17,951 nt of DNA from positions 1-17,951 of the forward strand of contig CAIXCO010000037.1 of assembly GCA_903917955.1 (NCBI GenBank). Direction: 5' to 3'. Shown one piece after another: positions 14,507 through 17,951 of the stretch (within the stretch, counting starts at the first letter, position 1; each line of letters begins with the position of its first letter). The stretch is from an uncultured Chlorobiaceae bacterium. Lineage in GTDB: Bacteria; Bacteroidota; Chlorobiia; Chlorobiales; Chlorobiaceae. The translations under genes and the position numbers were made by a program. The notes under the pieces are model-generated. The model saw nothing but the letters and a program-made list of their open reading frames with translations, had not been told where the DNA came from and ran no database searches.

Positions 14507-16015
14507 CTAAGCCGAAACGTCAATACTATCAGTCCCCTTCAGAATACGACGCAGTACCGTCTCCTTGCCAAGAACCTCAAGCAGATGATAGAGGCTCGGC
14601 CCAAAACTCACGCCGGAAACCACGAGCCTCAACGGGTGAATGAGAACTGCCGCTTTGAGACCCTTTGGAGCAACAAACTCCTTAAGGCTCGCCTCAATAT
14701 TCTCGGCACTGAACTCTTCAAGTGTGTAAAGAATATCCGTAAACTCACGAAGAAGGAGGTTGGTGTCAGCCATCCAGCGCTTTTGGACAGCCTCCTCATC
14801 GTAAGAGTCGGGCTCAAAAAAGAAGTAAGAAGAGAATGTCACAAATTCATGCTCAAATCCGACGCGCTCGCGCATCAGCTCAATAACTTTTTCAAGATAA
14901 TCGTCACCGGTGATGACCTCCAGAGGCATCAGCGACTCTTTAAGCTCAAGTTCAGCCAGAAGAATCGGCTTTATGACCGCAACAAGACTCTCTTTTGGGC
15001 GGCTTTTGATGTACTGTTTTTCGAGCCAGTTGAGTTTATCGATATTGAAGACGGCACCGGCTTTGCCAACCCGCTCAAGTGAAAACTTCTCAATCAGTTG
15101 ATCCATGCTGTAGACCTCCTGCTGGCTTCCCTCTCCTTCATTCCAGCCAAGCATGGCGACAAAATTGATGATTGCATCACTGCTGTACCCCTTGCGGATG
15201 TAATCTTCGACGGCAACGTCACCCTGGCGTTTGCTGAGTTTTGAACGATCAGCGTTCAGCAAAAGCGGCAAATGCGCAACCTTTGGAGGCTCCCAGCCAA
15301 AAAACTCGTAGAGCAAAAGATGCTTTGGCATGGAAGAGAGCCACTCCTCTCCGCGAATGATATGGGTAAACTCCATCAAGTGGTCATCAATGACACTTGC
15401 AAAGTGATAGGTAGGGAATCCGTCGGATTTCATCAACACCTGATCGTCGATGGTCGCAGAATCAAATTCAACGGGACCCCGGATAATATCTTCAAACCAG
15501 ACTGAAACGTAATCGGGCACCTTCATGCGAATGACATAGGGGCTACCCTCATCAAGCTTTTTTCTTATAAGACTCGGCGGCATGGAACCACCCATCTCTT
15601 CAGGCAACCATTTTCTGTTGTATTTCGGCTGAAGCCCCTGTTTAATCTGAAGCTGACGGTTTTCTTCAAGCTCCTCATGCGAGGCAAAACAGTAGTAGGC
15701 ATGCTGGTCGTCAAGCAGTTGCTGACAATAGCCAGCGTAGATATCAAGCCTCTCGGACTGAACATAGGGGCCAAAATTCCCTCCTTTTTCAGGACTTTCA
15801 TCAGCCACAATTCCTGCCCATTCAAGGGCCTTGACAAGATTGTGCTGCGCACCCTCAACCATCCGGGTTTGATCGGTATCTTCAATTCTGATAATGAACT
15901 CTCCGTGCATTTTTTTTGCAAACAGGTAGTTATACAGGGCAGTTCTCAGACCGCCGACATGTAAATATCCTGTTGGAGAAGGTGCAAACCTGGTTCTAAC
16001 CCTTTGACCAACCAT
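14507..16015 (-). CDS. gltX: Glutamyl-tRNA synthetase
   Basis: The 502-aa class I synthetase begins with RTRFAPSPTGYLHVGGLRTA, which contains the HIGH-type motif HVGG (residues 19-22). RIEDTDQTR follows, and the KMSKS-type loop is KLSKRQGD (259-266). It charges tRNA(Glu), supplying protein synthesis and, in a phototroph using the C5 pathway, the glutamyl-tRNA precursor of tetrapyrroles and bacteriochlorophyll. The Cys-rich zinc-binding insert of E. coli GluRS is not present (only one Cys in AYYCFASHEE). Length is normal. The ATG at 16015 has no strong ribosome binding site. It is divergent from ftsH and ends at its own terminator. Confidence 0.97.
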   Translation of the reverse strand: MVGQRVRTRFAPSPTGYLHVGGLRTALYNYLFAKKMHGEFIIRIEDTDQTRMVEGAQHNLVKALEWAGIVADESPEKGGNFGPYVQSERLDIYAGYCQQLLDDQHAYYCFASHEELEENRQLQIKQGLQPKYNRKWLPEEMGGSMPPSLIRKKLDEGSPYVIRMKVPDYVSVWFEDIIRGPVEFDSATIDDQVLMKSDGFPTYHFASVIDDHLMEFTHIIRGEEWLSSMPKHLLLYEFFGWEPPKVAHLPLLLNADRSKLSKRQGDVAVEDYIRKGYSSDAIINFVAMLGWNEGEGSQQEVYSMDQLIEKFSLERVGKAGAVFNIDKLNWLEKQYIKSRPKESLVAVIKPILLAELELKESLMPLEVITGDDYLEKVIELMRERVGFEHEFVTFSSYFFFEPDSYDEEAVQKRWMADTNLLLREFTDILYTLEEFSAENIEASLKEFVAPKGLKAAVLIHPLRLVVSGVSFGPSLYHLLEVLGKETVLRRILKGTDSIDVSA

Positions 16016-16269
16016 AATAAGCGTCGTACTGTTAATTGATTTTTTTTGACAGGCAACTCTCGCAAGAACAGTGAATTTAAAAAAAACTCACCGCTTTCAA
16101 CCACAAGATAAAAGATTAACCTGAAAGTCTTGAATTCCGGAGACTAAAGGGTGCAACTTTTCGGTCGATAAAAATATTGTAAAAACACTTTTTGTTTTCG
16201 ATTGTCGTTTTAATTTTAATTACTTTCAAGATAGCAAGTTACATTTTATATCATCACTCCGCCTGTTTT
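16016..16269. promoter_or_regulatory. Divergent gltX/ftsH intergenic region
   Basis: This 254-bp AT-rich region must hold promoters for both genes. A + strand TTGACA occurs at 16046-16051 but has no good -10 box at the right distance. On the - strand TTGAAA with a TAAATT-like box 15 bases on is possible for gltX. For ftsH the AT-rich stretch 16195-16250 is the probable promoter area. I see no gene or strong repeat. Confidence 0.35.
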
Positions 16270-17951
16270 ATGCCTGAAAATTTCGAAAAGAGGTCAAAAA
16301 AAGATGCTTCCCGAAATAAATTTAAACCAGTGAATGAGGAGGATCGTAACCCGGGATGGCTCCAGGGAAGGGGCGAAAGTCCCAAGGGAAATTTTCCGCG
16401 TCTCCTTCTTTTTCTGATGGGTGGGCTTTTGCTGCTCTTTATGTTTCAACGTTTTTTTGCCGGTACCGACAACCCTGAAATCACCTATAATGAGTATAAA
16501 TCTATTTTGGCGAAAGCTCTCATTACCGAGGTGACCGTCAAAACTTTTGAGGATAAGTCAGCAATCCTGAACGGAAAACTTGGCGCATCGACACAACTTC
16601 AGTTGATCAACAAAACAAGCCTGCAGAGCGATCGCTTTGCAGTGCGAATTCCCTCGTTCAGCCTTGAGCAGGCCGACATGTTGGCAGAGAAAGGCATCCT
16701 GCTCAAAATTGAGGAGGGCTCGAGTGCTCTGAACACCTTCTTTGTGCTCTTCGCTCCATGGATTATCTTCGGCGCTCTCTATTTTTTTGTTATCAGACGA
16801 ATGGGTGGGCAAAATGGTGCCCAGCAAAAAAATATTTTCAGCTTCGGCAAAAGCCGGGCAAAGATGGTGAGCGAATTTGAGGTTAAAACCACCTTCAAGG
16901 ATGTTGCTGGCGTTGATGAGGCTGTCGAAGAACTGCAGGAGACGGTAGAGTTTCTCACAAACCCCGGGAAATTCCAGAAAGTTGGCGGAAAAATTCCGAA
17001 AGGCGTCTTGCTTCTCGGCCCCCCCGGCACCGGTAAAACCCTGCTTGCCAAAGCCATTGCAGGAGAGGCCAAGGTTCCCTTTTTCTCCCTTTCAGGGGCC
17101 GATTTTGTTGAAATGTTTGTCGGTGTCGGTGCCGCAAGGGTGCGCGATCTGTTTGAACAGGCAAAGAAGAATTCGCCCTGTATCGTTTTTATTGATGAAA
17201 TTGATGCGGTCGGACGAAGCCGGGGTGCAGGACTTGGTGGCGGTCATGATGAGAGGGAGCAGACCCTGAACCAACTGCTTGTTGAAATGGATGGTTTTAC
17301 GACCAACGAAAATGTGATTCTGATTGCTGCAACAAACCGTCCAGATGTGCTTGATACTGCGCTGCTGCGTCCGGGACGCTTTGACCGCCAGATCACCATC
17401 GATAAACCCGATATCCGTGGACGTGAGGCTATTCTGAAAATCCATACACGAAATACACCCCTTGACGAAAGTGTCGATATCAACGTTCTCGCAAAAAGCT
17501 CCCCGGGATTTTCCGGCGCCGACCTGGCAAATCTTGTCAATGAGGCGGCACTGCTCGCTGCACGCACGGATCAAGTGCTTATTACGGCCAACAATTTCGA
17601 GCAGGCACGCGACAAAATATTGATGGGCCCGGAAAGAAGGAGCATGTTTATTTCCGATGAACAAAAAAAGCTGACAGCCTATCACGAAGCGGGTCATGTG
17701 CTGGTTTCAATCTATACAAAAGGATCAGATCCGATCCACAAGGTGACCATCATTCCAAGGGGACGAAGTCTTGGTCTTACCGCCTACCTGCCACTTGAGG
17801 ATCGCTATACCCATAACAAAGAATATCTGCTCGCCATGATTACCTACGCGTTGGGAGGCAGGGTTGCTGAAGAACTTGTTTTTAATGAATGCAGTACAGG
17901 CGCGGCCAACGATATTGAAAAGGCCACCGATCTGGCCCGCCGGATGGTACG
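16270..17951 (+). CDS. ftsH: ATP-dependent zinc metalloprotease FtsH (3' end outside window)
   Basis: 560 codons are visible; the frame is open to the edge. After a hydrophilic N-terminal tail of about 41 residues come TM1 (about 42-63), the small periplasmic domain and TM2 (about 154-178). The AAA module has Walker A GPPGTGKT (250-257), pore loop FVEMFVG, Walker B IVFIDEID (Asp309-Glu310) and the SRH LRPGRFDRQI. The protease domain has the zinc motif HEAGH (472-476) and a probable third ligand Asp548 in GAANDIE. It degrades misfolded and short-lived membrane and cytosolic proteins at the inner membrane. The ATG at 16270 has no ribosome binding site, but no upstream in-frame start is visible and the product agrees with FtsH from the first residues. 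About 100-150 C-terminal residues are missing from the window. Confidence 0.97.
   Translation, partial: MPENFEKRSKKDASRNKFKPVNEEDRNPGWLQGRGESPKGNFPRLLLFLMGGLLLLFMFQRFFAGTDNPEITYNEYKSILAKALITEVTVKTFEDKSAILNGKLGASTQLQLINKTSLQSDRFAVRIPSFSLEQADMLAEKGILLKIEEGSSALNTFFVLFAPWIIFGALYFFVIRRMGGQNGAQQKNIFSFGKSRAKMVSEFEVKTTFKDVAGVDEAVEELQETVEFLTNPGKFQKVGGKIPKGVLLLGPPGTGKTLLAKAIAGEAKVPFFSLSGADFVEMFVGVGAARVRDLFEQAKKNSPCIVFIDEIDAVGRSRGAGLGGGHDEREQTLNQLLVEMDGFTTNENVILIAATNRPDVLDTALLRPGRFDRQITIDKPDIRGREAILKIHTRNTPLDESVDINVLAKSSPGFSGADLANLVNEAALLAARTDQVLITANNFEQARDKILMGPERRSMFISDEQKKLTAYHEAGHVLVSIYTKGSDPIHKVTIIPRGRSLGLTAYLPLEDRYTHNKEYLLAMITYALGGRVAEELVFNECSTGAANDIEKATDLARRMV

Noticed and set aside
14384..15082. 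232-codon + strand frame over tRNA-Phe and the end of gltX
   Set aside because: It crosses the tRNA and the gltX terminator and is antisense to a conserved synthetase; no protein-like motifs.
16051..16061. 11-base match to 80-90 (AGGCAACTCTC)
   Set aside because: Matches of this length are expected by chance in an 18-kb window and the flanks do not align.
1..17951. CRISPR array, insertion sequence or prophage
   Set aside because: No spaced direct repeats, transposase, integrase or phage structural motifs were seen on either strand.

Overview
The window looks like chromosomal DNA from a green sulfur bacterium (Chlorobiaceae, Chlorobium/Pelodictyon type). The best evidence is a two-gene Rieske/cytochrome b module (petC-petB) placed directly downstream of a CrtC-type carotenoid 1,2-hydratase gene. 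I recall this order from Chlorobium tepidum but could not check it here. Moderate GC, AT-rich intergenic DNA and several gene starts without a Shine-Dalgarno sequence also fit. I see no insertion sequence, integrase, phage module, CRISPR array or rRNA.

Left part (1-6277, all + strand). A stand-alone DUF4143-type AAA ATPase is followed by a 449-bp gap and then a molybdate cluster, modD-modA-modB-modC, with a short-chain dehydrogenase 16-90 bp behind modC. The gap contains a palindrome that closely matches the ModE-molybdate operator of E. coli modABC as I recall it, laid over a plausible -10 box. Molybdate-responsive repression of the whole cluster is therefore likely. The leader between operator and modD also carries a small hairpin element.

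Middle (6278-11057, + strand). Three small proteins form a compact overlapping cassette: a DUF883/YqjD-like membrane-anchored protein, a two-helix YqjE-like membrane protein and a third small protein with one C-terminal-type hydrophobic stretch. They resemble the enterobacterial yqjD-yqjE-yqjK envelope-stress group. A second copy of the hairpin element, with compensatory base changes, follows them. Then comes a very large (1167 aa) GH13 alpha-amylase-family enzyme, probably acting on glycogen-type glucans. It ends at a strong bidirectional terminator.

Right part (11100-17951). On the - strand lie petB, petC and crtC (quinol oxidation and carotenoid modification for photosynthesis), tRNA-Phe(GAA) and gltX with its own terminator. 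A 254-bp divergent region separates gltX from ftsH, which runs off the right edge on the + strand.

Most of the window is recognisable housekeeping or photosynthetic metabolism. The observations most worth following are the ModE-like operator, the covarying pair of intergenic hairpin elements, the altered region IV of the large GH13 enzyme and the b6-type features of the fused cytochrome b. I do not see clear evidence for an entirely new multi-gene system.
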